The position numbers were made by a program, and so were the translations under genes. Positions 8,327 to 17,021 of a stretch of DNA of 64,000 nt are shown in pieces. The DNA lies in the NCBI RefSeq assembly GCF_914271545.1, contig NZ_CAJZAH010000001.1:1116001-1180000 (forward strand). Direction: 5' to 3'. The notes under the pieces were generated by a model. The model saw only the letters and a list, made by a program, of their open reading frames with translations, did not search any database and had not been told where the DNA came from. The DNA is from Cupriavidus respiraculi (GTDB lineage: Bacteria; Pseudomonadota; Gammaproteobacteria; Burkholderiales; Burkholderiaceae). Position 1 is the stretch's first letter. Each line of letters starts with the position of its first letter.

Positions 8327-9553
8327 TCAGGTCGGTACGGGTGCGGGGGGACGCGGCCGGGTGGACAGCGCGAAGAGGATCTGCGCGGCGCCGGCGACCA
8401 GGCCCAGCGCGACGCCGCCCTGCCATGCCGCGTTGTAGGAACCGAAAGCGTCGTAGATCAGCCCGCCGCCGAACGCGCCGACGAAGCTGCCGAACTGATG
8501 GCTCATGAAGGCGACCCCGCCCAGCATGGCCTGCCAGCGCAGGCCGAACGTCTCGGCGATCCAGCCCGCGACCAGCGGCGCGACGCCCAGCCACAGGAAG
8601 CCCATCACGGCGGCGAACACCAGCGTGCTTTCGGGCGTGGGCAGCGACGAGAAGTACCAGATCAGCGCCAGCGAACGGATGGTATAGATGGCCCCGAGCA
8701 ACAGCAGCTTGTTGACACGGCCGCCGGCCCAGCCGAAGAACACGCTGCCCAGCACATTGAAGCCGCCGATCACGCCCAGCGCTTGCGCACTCAACATCGG
8801 GTCCATGCCGCAGACGTCGAGATACGACGGCAGGTGCGTCGTGAGGAAGACCAGCTGCATGCCGCACACGAAGTAGGCCGCCGCCATCACCATGAAGGGC
8901 GCATTGCGCAGCGCGGTGCCAAGGGCCTCGCGCGCGTTCTGCTGCGCGCCCGCAAAGGCCGGCAGCGGCAGGCGGTCGACCCGGCCGGCGACCCACGCGG
9001 CGGGCAGCATCACCAGCGCCAGCACGATGAAGGCGGCGAGACCGACGCGCCAGCCGTAGGCCTGCGCGGCGACCTGCCCCACGGGTGCCGCGATCAGCGC
9101 GCCAATGGACCCTGCGCCCGAGACGATGCCCAGCACCGTGCTGCGCAGCGCCGGCGAGACGGGACGGGCCGCGACCGCCATCGAGATGGCGCTGCCGGTA
9201 CAGGCCATCGAGGCGCCGATTGCCACGCCCGCTCCCAGCACCACGCCGACCATGCTGTGCGCGGTGGCCAGCAGCACCAGCCCCACCGCGTACAGCAGCG
9301 CGCCGCCAACCATCAGCGGACGGAAGCCCACGCGGGCTGCCCAAGCGCCGGCCCACGGCTGCAGCAGGCCCCAGGCCAGGTTCTGCACCGCGATGGCGAC
9401 GGTGAAGTCGGACACCGAAATGCCTACGTCGCGGGTGAGCGGCGGCATGAAGATGCCCAGGCTCTGGCGCAGGCCCATGGCCAGGCTCAGCATCACGGAG
9501 GCGCCGATCAGGATCGGCAGGGCGGGACGGAGTTCGTTCAGGCGGGAAGACAC
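8327..9553 (-). CDS. MFS transporter
   Basis: Major facilitator superfamily permease of 408 aa with about 12 hydrophobic helices. An MFS loop-2/3-like segment (GAWAARVGFRPLMVGG) lies near residues 65-80. The first helix motif (GLRQSLGIFMPPLTRD) resembles the oxalate/formate antiporter-like and monocarboxylate subgroup. The substrate is not determinable. The C-terminus is Pro/Arg-rich (RPRPPAPVPT). It stands alone between the MscS gene and small hypothetical genes, so context gives no hint. Confidence 0.88.
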   Translation of the reverse strand: MSSRLNELRPALPILIGASVMLSLAMGLRQSLGIFMPPLTRDVGISVSDFTVAIAVQNLAWGLLQPWAGAWAARVGFRPLMVGGALLYAVGLVLLATAHSMVGVVLGAGVAIGASMACTGSAISMAVAARPVSPALRSTVLGIVSGAGSIGALIAAPVGQVAAQAYGWRVGLAAFIVLALVMLPAAWVAGRVDRLPLPAFAGAQQNAREALGTALRNAPFMVMAAAYFVCGMQLVFLTTHLPSYLDVCGMDPMLSAQALGVIGGFNVLGSVFFGWAGGRVNKLLLLGAIYTIRSLALIWYFSSLPTPESTLVFAAVMGFLWLGVAPLVAGWIAETFGLRWQAMLGGVAFMSHQFGSFVGAFGGGLIYDAFGSYNAAWQGGVALGLVAGAAQILFALSTRPRPPAPVPT

Positions 9554-9695
9554 GGCGGGGACTGTCTCGGCTCGTTGTTATTGTGTCGGCGTACCGCGGG
9601 CAGCCGTGAAGAGACAGGCCGTGCAAACCGATGTGTGAATCGAGCGTAAACCCGAAGCCGGTTCAAGTCAATTGAGCCGCACGCGCGCACGGCCG

Positions 9696-9968
9696 CTACG
9701 GCTCCGAATATGGGCGGTCGGTGCGTGGCGCATCTGGCAGCTGGGCGTCCAGCGATTGGCGGTAGCGCAGGCAACCTTCGAGGAACTGGGGCCACGCCGG
9801 CACGACGGGAACCGGGTCAGAGCGCTCGGGCAGCAGGGCCCACAGGTCGGGGTGATGCCAGCACAGTTCGTGCCCGCTGCTGTCGCGATGCCGGCGTATG
9901 CCGGCGCGCAGCCTCTTCGCCTCGGCGATCAATTGTTCGCGCGACATGCCGTCGAGATCCTCGTCCAT
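9696..9968 (-). CDS. Small conserved-looking hypothetical protein
   Basis: Ninety-residue acidic/basic protein with no membrane segment or signal peptide. The N-terminus (DGMSREQLIAEAKRLRAGI) looks like a short amphipathic helix. A central CWHHPDLWALLPE segment holds a Cys and two His and could bind metal. It is followed on the same strand by another small gene 40 bp away. Coding is supported by the well-spaced ATG and the absence of a better frame. I do not recognise a function. Confidence 0.6.
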   Translation of the reverse strand: MDEDLDGMSREQLIAEAKRLRAGIRRHRDSSGHELCWHHPDLWALLPERSDPVPVVPAWPQFLEGCLRYRQSLDAQLPDAPRTDRPYSEP

Positions 9969-10007
9969 GGCGACTCCTTGGCTTGTGTCCGGCCAGGCCC
10001 AGCCGAT

Positions 10008-10259
10008 CTACAGCAGCGGCGGAGGCCTGCGCTTGTACCAGGCGTAACCGGGCTCGACATCGGCCGCGCCCGGATTGCCGACGCTGTTCGGATTTTCCGA
10101 GACCATCGTGACGAAGCCGACGGGCTTGCCGGCCCGCTGCTGCGCGCGCAGGTCCTCGCACCAGGCAAGCACCGCGGCCAGTTCGGTCGAGTCGAAGTCC
10201 TGCGCATGGGCGCTCGGCGCGCCCGACTCGTCGAAGGTCGTCCAGTAGACCTTGTACAT
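10008..10259 (-). CDS. Small hypothetical protein
   Basis: Soluble protein of 83 aa with aromatic-rich termini (MYKVYWTTFDESG and GYAWYKRRPPPLL). The C-terminus repeats the Trp-Tyr-Lys pattern, and the middle carries AAVLAWCEDLRAQQRAGK. It is probably co-transcribed with the 90-aa gene downstream. I see no recognisable domain and propose no function. Confidence 0.6.
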   Translation of the reverse strand: MYKVYWTTFDESGAPSAHAQDFDSTELAAVLAWCEDLRAQQRAGKPVGFVTMVSENPNSVGNPGAADVEPGYAWYKRRPPPLL

Positions 10260-10316
10260 ATCTCCAGGGCTTCGGGCGGGCGGCCACCGTGGCCGCCGTG
10301 TCTCATTGTAGTGCGC

Positions 10317-11075
10317 TCAACCGCGGCCGACGAACGGCATCCGCGTCGCCATCACGGTCATGAACTGCACGTTGGCATCGAGCGGCAGGCTGGCCATATG
10401 CACGACCGAGCGGGCCACGTGGGCGACGTCCATCAGCGGCTCCGGCGCGATCTCGCCGTTGGCCTGCATCACGCCGCGCGCCATCCGCGAGGCCATGTCC
10501 GTGCCGGCATTGCCGATATCGATCTGGCCGCAGGCGATGTCGTGCGCGCGGCCATCGAGCGAGAGGCTCTTGGTCAGGCCCGTGATGGCGTGCTTGGTCG
10601 CCGTGTACGGGACCGTGTTCGGACGCGGCGCATGGGCCGAGATGGAACCGTTGTTGATGATGCGGCCGCCGCGCGGGTCCTGCGACTTCATCAGCGCGAA
10701 CGCGGCGCGCGCACACAGGAAGGCCCCGGTCAGGTTGGTATCCAGCACCGCCTTCCATTGCGCCACGGGCAGTTCGTCGATAGGCAGCGCCGGGGCATTG
10801 ATGCCGGCGTTGTTGAACAGCAGGTCCAGCCGGCCGAAGCGCTCGCGAACGGTGGCGAAGAGCGCGTCCACGGAGTCCGGATCGCTGACATCGCACTGCA
10901 CCGCCAGCGCGGTGTGGCCCTGCCCGATGGCCTCGTCCACGAGCGCCTGCAGCGATTCGGCTGTGCGGCCCGCGAACACCACGCGGTAGCCCTCCCCGAG
11001 CAGCGCCAGCGCGACCGCCTTGCCGATTCCCCGGGCCGCGCCCGTTACCAGTGCCACCTTGCCTTGCTGTGTCAT
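10317..11075 (-). CDS. Short-chain dehydrogenase/reductase
   Basis: Classical SDR of 252 aa. The Rossmann cofactor motif is VTGAARGIG near residues 10-18, the structural NNAG lies near 90, and the catalytic Ser and Tyr-x3-Lys are visible as GSISAHAP...YTATKHA near 140-160. The ATG at 11075 follows a GGGAG ribosome site; longer readings start in non-coding sequence. It diverges from the SDR gene at 11294. The substrate is unknown. Confidence 0.85.
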   Translation of the reverse strand: MTQQGKVALVTGAARGIGKAVALALLGEGYRVVFAGRTAESLQALVDEAIGQGHTALAVQCDVSDPDSVDALFATVRERFGRLDLLFNNAGINAPALPIDELPVAQWKAVLDTNLTGAFLCARAAFALMKSQDPRGGRIINNGSISAHAPRPNTVPYTATKHAITGLTKSLSLDGRAHDIACGQIDIGNAGTDMASRMARGVMQANGEIAPEPLMDVAHVARSVVHMASLPLDANVQFMTVMATRMPFVGRG

Positions 11076-11293
11076 TGCCGATTTCTCCCGTTGGTCGGGC
11101 GCGGGCCAGCGAGGCGGCCACGCCGGTTGTTGGTCTTGGGCGCCAAGTGTGCCACGGGCGGCGGCATGGGGAGAAGGCGCTACACCGCCCCGGCCGGAGC
11201 CGCCCTGCGTCAGCCTGCGTCCTACCCTCCGGAACCTTTGCGCCGGCGTTGCATCCACCCAGCATTGGCTGACATCGACAACAGGAGTCGAAC

Positions 11294-12055
11294 ATGGACC
11301 GCTTCAATGGCAAGGTAGTGATCGTGACCGGAGCAGGCTCGGGGATCGGCGCGGCCGCCGCGCGCCGCTTCGCCGCGGAAGGCGCCAGCGTGGTGCTGGC
11401 TGGCCGCACCCGCGAGAAACTGGAGCGCACCGCCGCCGACATGCCCAAGGACAAGACGCTGGTGCAGGCGACCGATGTGTCGCGGCTGGAACAGGTCGAA
11501 GCGCTGGTCCAGGCCGCGGTCGCGCGTTTCGGCAGGCTCGACGTGATGGTCAACAACGCCGGCGTCGCCCCGGAAGGCCGCCTCACCGAAGCCAGCATCG
11601 AGGACTGGCGGCAGGTCATGGCGATCGACCTGGACGGCGTGTTCCACGGCTGCCGCGCCGCGATGCCGGAACTGCTGAAGACCCGCGGCAACATCGTCAA
11701 CGTGTCGTCGGTGTCCGGCCTGGGCGCCGACTGGAACATGTGCTTCTACAACGCGGCCAAGGGCGGCGTGACCAACCTGACGCGCGCGATCGCGATGGAC
11801 TACGGCAAGGAAGGCGTGCGCGCCAACGCGGTATGCCCATCGCTGACGCGCACCGACATGACCGAGAGCATGTTCGGGGACGAAGCCCTGATCGACAAAT
11901 TCCGCGAGCGCATGCCGCTGGGGCGCGCCGCGCAGCCGGACGACGTCGCCGCGGTGATCGCGTTCCTGGCGAGCGACGATGCGCGTTTCGTGACCGGGGT
12001 CAATTTGCCGGTGGATGGCGGGCTGATGGCGTCGAACGGTCAGCCGCCGCAGTAG
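11294..12055 (+). CDS. Short-chain dehydrogenase/reductase (FabG-like)
   Basis: Classical SDR of 253 aa. It has VTGAGSGIG near residues 10-18, NNAG near 90, Ser in VSSVSG, Tyr-x3-Lys as YNAAKGG near 155, and the C-terminal VDGG segment. It is preceded by an ACAGGAGTCGAAC ribosome site. It ends 18 bp from the stop of the glycosyltransferase of the aryl-polyene-like cluster. That cluster shows no ketoreductase of its own, so this enzyme is the nearest candidate for the missing step. That link is inference from position only. Confidence 0.82.
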   Translation: MDRFNGKVVIVTGAGSGIGAAAARRFAAEGASVVLAGRTREKLERTAADMPKDKTLVQATDVSRLEQVEALVQAAVARFGRLDVMVNNAGVAPEGRLTEASIEDWRQVMAIDLDGVFHGCRAAMPELLKTRGNIVNVSSVSGLGADWNMCFYNAAKGGVTNLTRAIAMDYGKEGVRANAVCPSLTRTDMTESMFGDEALIDKFRERMPLGRAAQPDDVAAVIAFLASDDARFVTGVNLPVDGGLMASNGQPPQ

Positions 12056-12073
12056 AAAGGGATAGCGGACGCC

Positions 12074-12865
12074 CTACCGCGTCGCCGCACCCCGCCACCG
12101 CAAGCCCAGCCGCCGCAACATCATCCCCGGCAGCCGCCACAGGAATCCGCCGACCAGCCGCACGTGCATGGCGCTGAGCAGGATGTTGTCGCGCAGGTAG
12201 TTGAAGTGGGATACGCCGCCTTCGTCCTTGCGGAAATAGCGCACCGGGGTATCGACGTTGATCGGCGGCACGCCGCGCCAGCACAGCCGCACGACCACTT
12301 CGGGATCGAAGTCGAAGCGCCGCATCCAGCGATGGCCGCGCATGACCTCGCACAGCGGCGCGATGGGATAGACGCGAAAGCCGTACAGCGAATCGCCGAT
12401 GCCGGCCCACAGCGTCTCCAGATCGATGAGGGCATTGCAAAGGCGCCGGCCATAGACGCGCACGCGGGGCGCGCTGTCGTCGAAGACCGGCCTGCCCAGC
12501 ACCATCGCATCGGGGCGGCGGCGCGAGGCCTGCATCAGCGTGCCGATCATCGCGGCCGGATGCTGGCCGTCGGAGTCCATGGTCAGCACGTGGGTGAAGC
12601 CCTGCGCCGCGGCCACCTCGCAGCCGTGCAGCACCGCGGCGCCCTTGCCGCTGTTGACGGGCAGCTCGATCACGCGCAGGCCATCGTCGGCCGCGGCCTG
12701 CGCGCGCAGCCACGCGGCGCTGTCGTCGGTGCTGCCGTCGACGACGACCCATACGGGATTCCACTGCGTGCGCGCCTCGCGCACGACCTCGCGCACCTTG
12801 GGGCCGGGGTTGTAGCTGGGGATCAACACCAGGTGAGTGGTCGAAGCATCGTTCATGGCGTCCAT
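12074..12865 (-). CDS. Family 2 glycosyltransferase
   Basis: GT-A fold glycosyltransferase of about 263 aa. The N-terminal strand is VLIPSYNPGPKV, the nucleotide-binding region DGSTDDSA, and the metal-binding motif MDSDGQHPA near residue 90, as in dolichol-phosphate-mannose-synthase-like enzymes. There is no clear membrane anchor. It is transcribed leftward just after the ACP gene. Aryl polyene clusters usually carry a GT2 that decorates the polyene lipid, so it is assigned to this cluster. The ATG at 12865 is preferred over an upstream in-frame start in unlikely sequence. Confidence 0.82.
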   Translation of the reverse strand: MDAMNDASTTHLVLIPSYNPGPKVREVVREARTQWNPVWVVVDGSTDDSAAWLRAQAAADDGLRVIELPVNSGKGAAVLHGCEVAAAQGFTHVLTMDSDGQHPAAMIGTLMQASRRRPDAMVLGRPVFDDSAPRVRVYGRRLCNALIDLETLWAGIGDSLYGFRVYPIAPLCEVMRGHRWMRRFDFDPEVVVRLCWRGVPPINVDTPVRYFRKDEGGVSHFNYLRDNILLSAMHVRLVGGFLWRLPGMMLRRLGLRWRGAATR

Positions 12866-13000
12866 CCGTTCGATATCCCAGCCCCGCATCGAAACGCGCG
12901 GGCGTGTCGGCGCGCGCTGCGCGCCCTGATTGCAGCATAGACCGCCCGGGCGCAATTACCACTGGCGCGGACCGGGCGTCGGCGCCCCGATGGCAGGGGC

Positions 13001-13261
13001 TTACTTGGTGCGGTGCTCGGCCGTGTAAGCGGCCAGGCTGCCGAGCGAGGCGTAGATCTTCTGGTTGTCGGGGTTGTCCGAACGCAGTTCGAAGCCGTAC
13101 TTCTTCGAGATCAGCAGCGCGATCTCGAGGACATCGATCGAATCCAGGCCGAACCCTTCCCCATACAGGGGCGTGTCGGCGGAGACGTCAGCCACCGACA
13201 CTTCGGTGATGTCGAGCTCGTCGATGATCATTTGGGCGAGTTCGGTTTCCAGTTCGGTCAT
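13001..13261 (-). CDS. Acyl carrier protein (aryl-polyene cluster)
   Basis: Acidic ACP of 86 aa with the phosphopantetheine serine at residue 41 in GFGLDSIDVLEIAL. It carries the growing chain for the ketosynthases encoded at 21.2-23.3 kb. The start at 13261 gives the usual ACP length; upstream codons have no coding character. It is divergent from the AMP-ligase operon. Only one ACP is seen, whereas the E. coli aryl polyene locus has two. Confidence 0.88.
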   Translation of the reverse strand: MTELETELAQMIIDELDITEVSVADVSADTPLYGEGFGLDSIDVLEIALLISKKYGFELRSDNPDNQKIYASLGSLAAYTAEHRTK

Positions 13262-13640
13262 TGTCGCTTTCAGGGGATCAGGAAGGGGCGCCACGGGCGC
13301 GCGGACCCAGACCGGCCGCGCGTGATTTTGTGACGCTAAAGCCGCTCCGGGCAAGGCCGGGCGGCCGTTGGGCCTGCGGTATACTCCCGCACCGCCCAGG
13401 GCGCAATGCTACCAAGCGCTGCACATGGGCACCAAGGCACGAGAACTTTGGTAACAACATCGCCGCCCCTGCGCGCGAAACGGTTTGCCGCACCGGCGGT
13501 CTGTCTGTTGTACGGATCCCGCGCGTGTGCGATTTCTCTTGTGCCCCTTCGCTTTGCCTCATGCCAGACTCACCTCGCATCGCCATGCCGCCGGGCAGCG
13601 GCCTCCATGGCACCGACCCGCGGCCGCGCCCTGGATCGTC
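13262..13640. promoter_or_regulatory. Divergent control region of the aryl-polyene-like cluster
   Basis: This 379-bp gap separates the leftward ACP gene from the rightward AMP-ligase gene. A TATACT hexamer at 13380-13385 could be a rightward -10 but has no good -35. I see no palindrome or hairpin that I would defend. The ribosome site in front of 13641 is weak (GGATCG). Confidence 0.35.
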
Positions 13641-15080
13641 ATGACCTCCGAACTGCCCTTGCTCGCGCATGCCTCGGCCAACGCGACCGTCGCCTACCGC
13701 CACGGCCTGCGCGTTACCGCGCGGCAATTCCTCGATGACGTGGACCGCGCCGTGCGCTGCCTGCCCGCCGGTGGCCATGTGTTCAACGTGTGCGCGGACC
13801 GCTATCTGTTTGCCGTGGGCATCTGCGCCACGCTGGTGGCCGGCAAGGTCAGCCTGCTACCGCCCGCCCAGACGCCCGACATGATCGCCCAGTTGGCCGC
13901 GTTCGCGCCGGACGTGTTCTGCCTGCATGACGGCCCGGACTGCGATATCGCACTGCCGCGCGTGCGCCTGCCCGAGATGGCGGCCGGCGGACAGGCATCC
14001 GGGCACGAGGACGACGCGCCGTTGTCGCCGCCATCCATCCCCGCCGACCGCATCCTGGCCTACCTTTTCACGTCGGGCTCCACCGGGCGCCCCGTCCCCC
14101 ATGCCAAGCGCTGGGGCGCGATGGTCGCCAATGCCCGCGCCGCCGCCGCGCGCCTGGACCTGCCGGCGCTCGGGCCCGGCGCCGGGCTGGTGGGCACCGT
14201 GCCGCCGCAGCATATGTACGGGCTGGAATGCACGGTCATGCTGCCGCTGCAGGCGGGCATCGCGCTGAGCGATGCGCGGCCCTTCTACCCCGCCGATATC
14301 GCCGCGGCGCTCGAAGCCGTGCCCGGCCCCCGGATACTGGTTGCCTCGCCGGTACACCTGCGCGCGCTGCAGCACTCGACGGTCACGCTGCCGCCGCTCG
14401 CGCTGATGCTGTCGGCCACCGCGCCGCTCGCGCCGAAGCTGGCCCGCGAGGCCGAGGCCCGGCACCGCGCCCCGCTGACGGAAATCTATGGCAGCACCGA
14501 GACCGGCCATATCGCCATGCGCCGTCCCACGCAGACCGCTGCGTGGGAACTGCTGGGGGGCATCGTGCTGCGTCCCGGCCCGCCCGATACCGATGGCGAA
14601 GACACCGTGCTCGCTCAGGGCGCGCATCTGGCGCAGCCGGTCGCGCTGAACGACGCCATCGAGATGCTCGACGGCGGCCGCTTCCTGCTGCACGGGCGCA
14701 AGGCAGACCTGATCAATATCGCGGGCAAGCGAACCTCGCTGGCCTATCTGAACCAGCAGCTGCTCGCGCTCGACGGTGTAACGGACGGCGTGTTCGTGAT
14801 GCCGCGCGACGACGAGCGCGGCGGACTCGCGCCGGTGGCGCGGCTGATGGCCGTGGTGGTCGCCCCCGGCCTGCGCGCCGCCGATGTCCAGCGCGGGCTG
14901 CGCGAGCGCATCGACGCCGCCTTCCTGCCGCGGCGCGTGCTGTTCGCGCAGGCCCTGCCGCGCAACGCGACCGGCAAGCTGCCGCGCGAAGCGCTGGACG
15001 CGCTGGTAGCCAGCCTGCTGTCCGGTCCACCAGCCACCCTCGCGGGCCACGATGGCGACCGCGACCTGGATTTCGCATGA
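13641..15080 (+). CDS. AMP-dependent acyl/aryl ligase
   Basis: Adenylate-forming ligase of 479 aa that would load a starter acid onto the ACP. The P-loop-like core motif is FTSGSTGRPVPHAK, followed by the adenine motif EIYGSTETGHIA, the hinge region LLHGRKADLINIAGKR and a C-terminal catalytic lysine in RNATGKLPREAL. It is shorter than typical acyl-CoA synthetases (about 550 aa), as are the ligases of aryl polyene clusters. The stop overlaps the next ATG (ATGA). The aromatic starter is inferred; no ammonia-lyase gene is present to make one. Confidence 0.82.
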   Translation: MTSELPLLAHASANATVAYRHGLRVTARQFLDDVDRAVRCLPAGGHVFNVCADRYLFAVGICATLVAGKVSLLPPAQTPDMIAQLAAFAPDVFCLHDGPDCDIALPRVRLPEMAAGGQASGHEDDAPLSPPSIPADRILAYLFTSGSTGRPVPHAKRWGAMVANARAAAARLDLPALGPGAGLVGTVPPQHMYGLECTVMLPLQAGIALSDARPFYPADIAAALEAVPGPRILVASPVHLRALQHSTVTLPPLALMLSATAPLAPKLAREAEARHRAPLTEIYGSTETGHIAMRRPTQTAAWELLGGIVLRPGPPDTDGEDTVLAQGAHLAQPVALNDAIEMLDGGRFLLHGRKADLINIAGKRTSLAYLNQQLLALDGVTDGVFVMPRDDERGGLAPVARLMAVVVAPGLRAADVQRGLRERIDAAFLPRRVLFAQALPRNATGKLPREALDALVASLLSGPPATLAGHDGDRDLDFA

Positions 15081-15415
15081 ACCTGCAAGACCTGTCCCCA
15101 CCCGCGGCGTCATTCGCCATCGCCGCTGACCATCCCGCGCTGCCGGGCCATTTCCCCGGCCGTCCGATCGTGCCTGGCGTGGTGCTGCTCGATCAGGCCC
15201 TGCTGCGCATCGCCGCGGCGCTGGGCCGGCCCATCGACCGTTTCGAGATCGGCACGGCCAAGTTTCTCTCTCCCGTTTCGCCAGGCGAATGCGTCGATAT
15301 CGACTATGCGGTGGCAGCGGGCGGCACGATCCGCTTTTCGCTGGACGTGGCCGGTCGTACGGTGGCCACCGGCAGCCTGACGCCGGCGGCCGCCGCGGCG
15401 GAGGAAGGCGCATGA
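15077..15415 (+). CDS. Hotdog-fold 3-hydroxyacyl-ACP dehydratase (FabZ/ApeI-like)
   Basis: Single hotdog domain, 112 aa. The active-site loop HPALPGHFPGRPIVPGVVLL near residues 19-38 is the FabA/FabZ signature with its catalytic His. It would remove water from 3-hydroxyacyl-ACP to build conjugated double bonds. The gene starts in a 4-base overlap with the ligase and ends in another with the acyltransferase. The C-terminus is an Ala-rich tail. Confidence 0.82.
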   Translation: MNLQDLSPPAASFAIAADHPALPGHFPGRPIVPGVVLLDQALLRIAAALGRPIDRFEIGTAKFLSPVSPGECVDIDYAVAAGGTIRFSLDVAGRTVATGSLTPAAAAAEEGA

Positions 15416-16389
15416 AGCCGTTGAGCAAAGCGCCGTCGGCCGGCGACACCGACTGGTCGCGCCAGCCCGAGCGCAGCAACACCACGCTGCTGCGCATCAT
15501 GACGTGGATCTCCCTGCGGCTGGGCCGGCGCGTGGCCCGCCTGCTGCTGCGTCCGGTAGTGGGCTATTTCCTGCTGTGCTCGCCGGCGGCGCGGCGCGCC
15601 TCGCGCGACTACCTGGCCCGGGCGCTGGGCCGGCCGGCCGGCTGGCGCGATGTCGCGCGGCACATGTCGGCCTTCGCCGCCACCATCCACGACCGGGTCT
15701 ACCTGCTCGCCGGCCGCTACGATCTGTTCGATATCCGCGTGCATGGCGAGCCCTGGATCCGCGAGGTGGTCGGCAGCGGCGAAGGCGCCTTCCTGATGGG
15801 CGCCCACCTGGGCAGCTTCGAGGTGATACGTGCCATCGGCCGCCAGCACCCCGGCATGCGCGTGGCCGTGACCATGTACGAGGACAACGGCGGCCGCATC
15901 AGCCAGGCGCTGGCCGCCGTCAATCCGCTGGCGGCCCAGGATGTGATTCCGCTGGGCCGCCTCGACGCGATGCTGCAGGTGCGCGCGCGCCTGCAGCGTG
16001 GCTACCTGATCGGCCTGCTGGCCGATCGCACCATCGACGGCCGCGCCACCGATCCGCGGCAGCCCTGCGAATTCCTCGGCGCCCCCGCGACATTTCCGAC
16101 CGGTCCGCTGCGCATGGCCGCCATCCTGCGCCAGCGCGTGGTGTTCATCTCGGGGCTGTACCGTGGCGGCAACCGCTACGACGTTCATTTCGAGCCCATC
16201 GCCGACTTCACCGAGACGCCGGCGCCCGAGCGCGAGGCCGCGGTGCAGGCCGCGCTGGCGCGCTATGTGCGACTGCTGGAGCAGCAGTGCCGCGATGCGC
16301 CCTACAACTGGTTCAATTTCTACGACTTCTGGCAGCCGCCCGCCGGGCAGCCCCCTGCGGCCGCCGACGCCATGGACGACGCCGCATGA
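15412..16389 (+). CDS. LpxL-like acyltransferase
   Basis: Membrane-associated acyltransferase of 325 aa, of the lipid A lauroyl/myristoyl transferase family. The catalytic HX4(D/E) motif is seen as GAHLGSFE near residue 125. The N-terminal part is hydrophobic (residues 28-60). It sits between dehydratase and LolA-like genes with 4-base overlaps on both sides. In aryl polyene loci such enzymes are thought to build the lipid anchor. The C-terminus (YNWFNFYDFWQPP) matches the family's usual ending. Confidence 0.84.
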   Translation: MKPLSKAPSAGDTDWSRQPERSNTTLLRIMTWISLRLGRRVARLLLRPVVGYFLLCSPAARRASRDYLARALGRPAGWRDVARHMSAFAATIHDRVYLLAGRYDLFDIRVHGEPWIREVVGSGEGAFLMGAHLGSFEVIRAIGRQHPGMRVAVTMYEDNGGRISQALAAVNPLAAQDVIPLGRLDAMLQVRARLQRGYLIGLLADRTIDGRATDPRQPCEFLGAPATFPTGPLRMAAILRQRVVFISGLYRGGNRYDVHFEPIADFTETPAPEREAAVQAALARYVRLLEQQCRDAPYNWFNFYDFWQPPAGQPPAAADAMDDAA

Positions 16390-17021
16390 ACACGACACGC
16401 TATCGCGCCGCGCTGCGCCTGCTGCTCGTTGCCGCGCTCGCCGCGCCCGCCGCGCTGCCTCCGGCCGCCGTCGCGGCGGAGTCGGCGCCGCGTGCAGGCA
16501 GCGCCCCGGCCGCGTGGGGCGTGGACCAGTTGATGGCCGCGCTGGCCACGCAGAAGTCCGGGCGCGCCAGGTTCGTGGAGACCAAATACCTGGCCATGCT
16601 GGAGCGGCCGGTGGAATCGAGCGGCGAACTCGTCTTCGTCGCGCCGGACCGGCTCGAGAAACGCACGCTCAGTCCCAAGCCCGAGAGCCTGACACTGACG
16701 GGCGACATGATGACGGTGGAGCGCGCCGGCAGGAAGACCGTCATTCCGCTGCAGAACTTTCCCGAGCTGGCCGGCTTTATCGAGAGCCTGCGCGGCACGC
16801 TGGGCGGCAACCGCGACGCGCTGGAGCGCTACTACCGCCTGTCCCTCGAAGGCCAGGCCGCGCGCTGGACGCTGACGCTGACGCCGACCGAGCCGCGCAT
16901 GGCCGCGGCCATCCACACCATCCGCATCGACGGCGCCGGCGACAAGGTGCAGAGCGTGGAGATCCGTCAGGCCGACGGCGACCGCTCGGTGATGCGGATC
17001 ACCCACGCCGGCGCGCGCTGA
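16386..17021 (+). CDS. LolA-like periplasmic lipid carrier
   Basis: Exported protein of 211 aa with an Ala-rich signal peptide ending near residue 31 (VAAES). The mature part is a LolA-type outer-membrane lipoprotein carrier fold: GRARFVETKYLAMLERPVES near the start and PDRLEKRTLSPKPESLTL in the centre. It overlaps the MMPL exporter stop-to-start (TGATG). I infer that it escorts the polyene lipid across the periplasm, working with the exporter. Confidence 0.82.
   Translation: MNTTRYRAALRLLLVAALAAPAALPPAAVAAESAPRAGSAPAAWGVDQLMAALATQKSGRARFVETKYLAMLERPVESSGELVFVAPDRLEKRTLSPKPESLTLTGDMMTVERAGRKTVIPLQNFPELAGFIESLRGTLGGNRDALERYYRLSLEGQAARWTLTLTPTEPRMAAAIHTIRIDGAGDKVQSVEIRQADGDRSVMRITHAGAR

Noticed and set aside
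10317-12055. Assigning both SDR genes to the aryl-polyene-like cluster
   Set aside because: Only position supports it; the two genes diverge from each other and neither overlaps cluster genes. The 11294 gene is mentioned as a candidate ketoreductase only.
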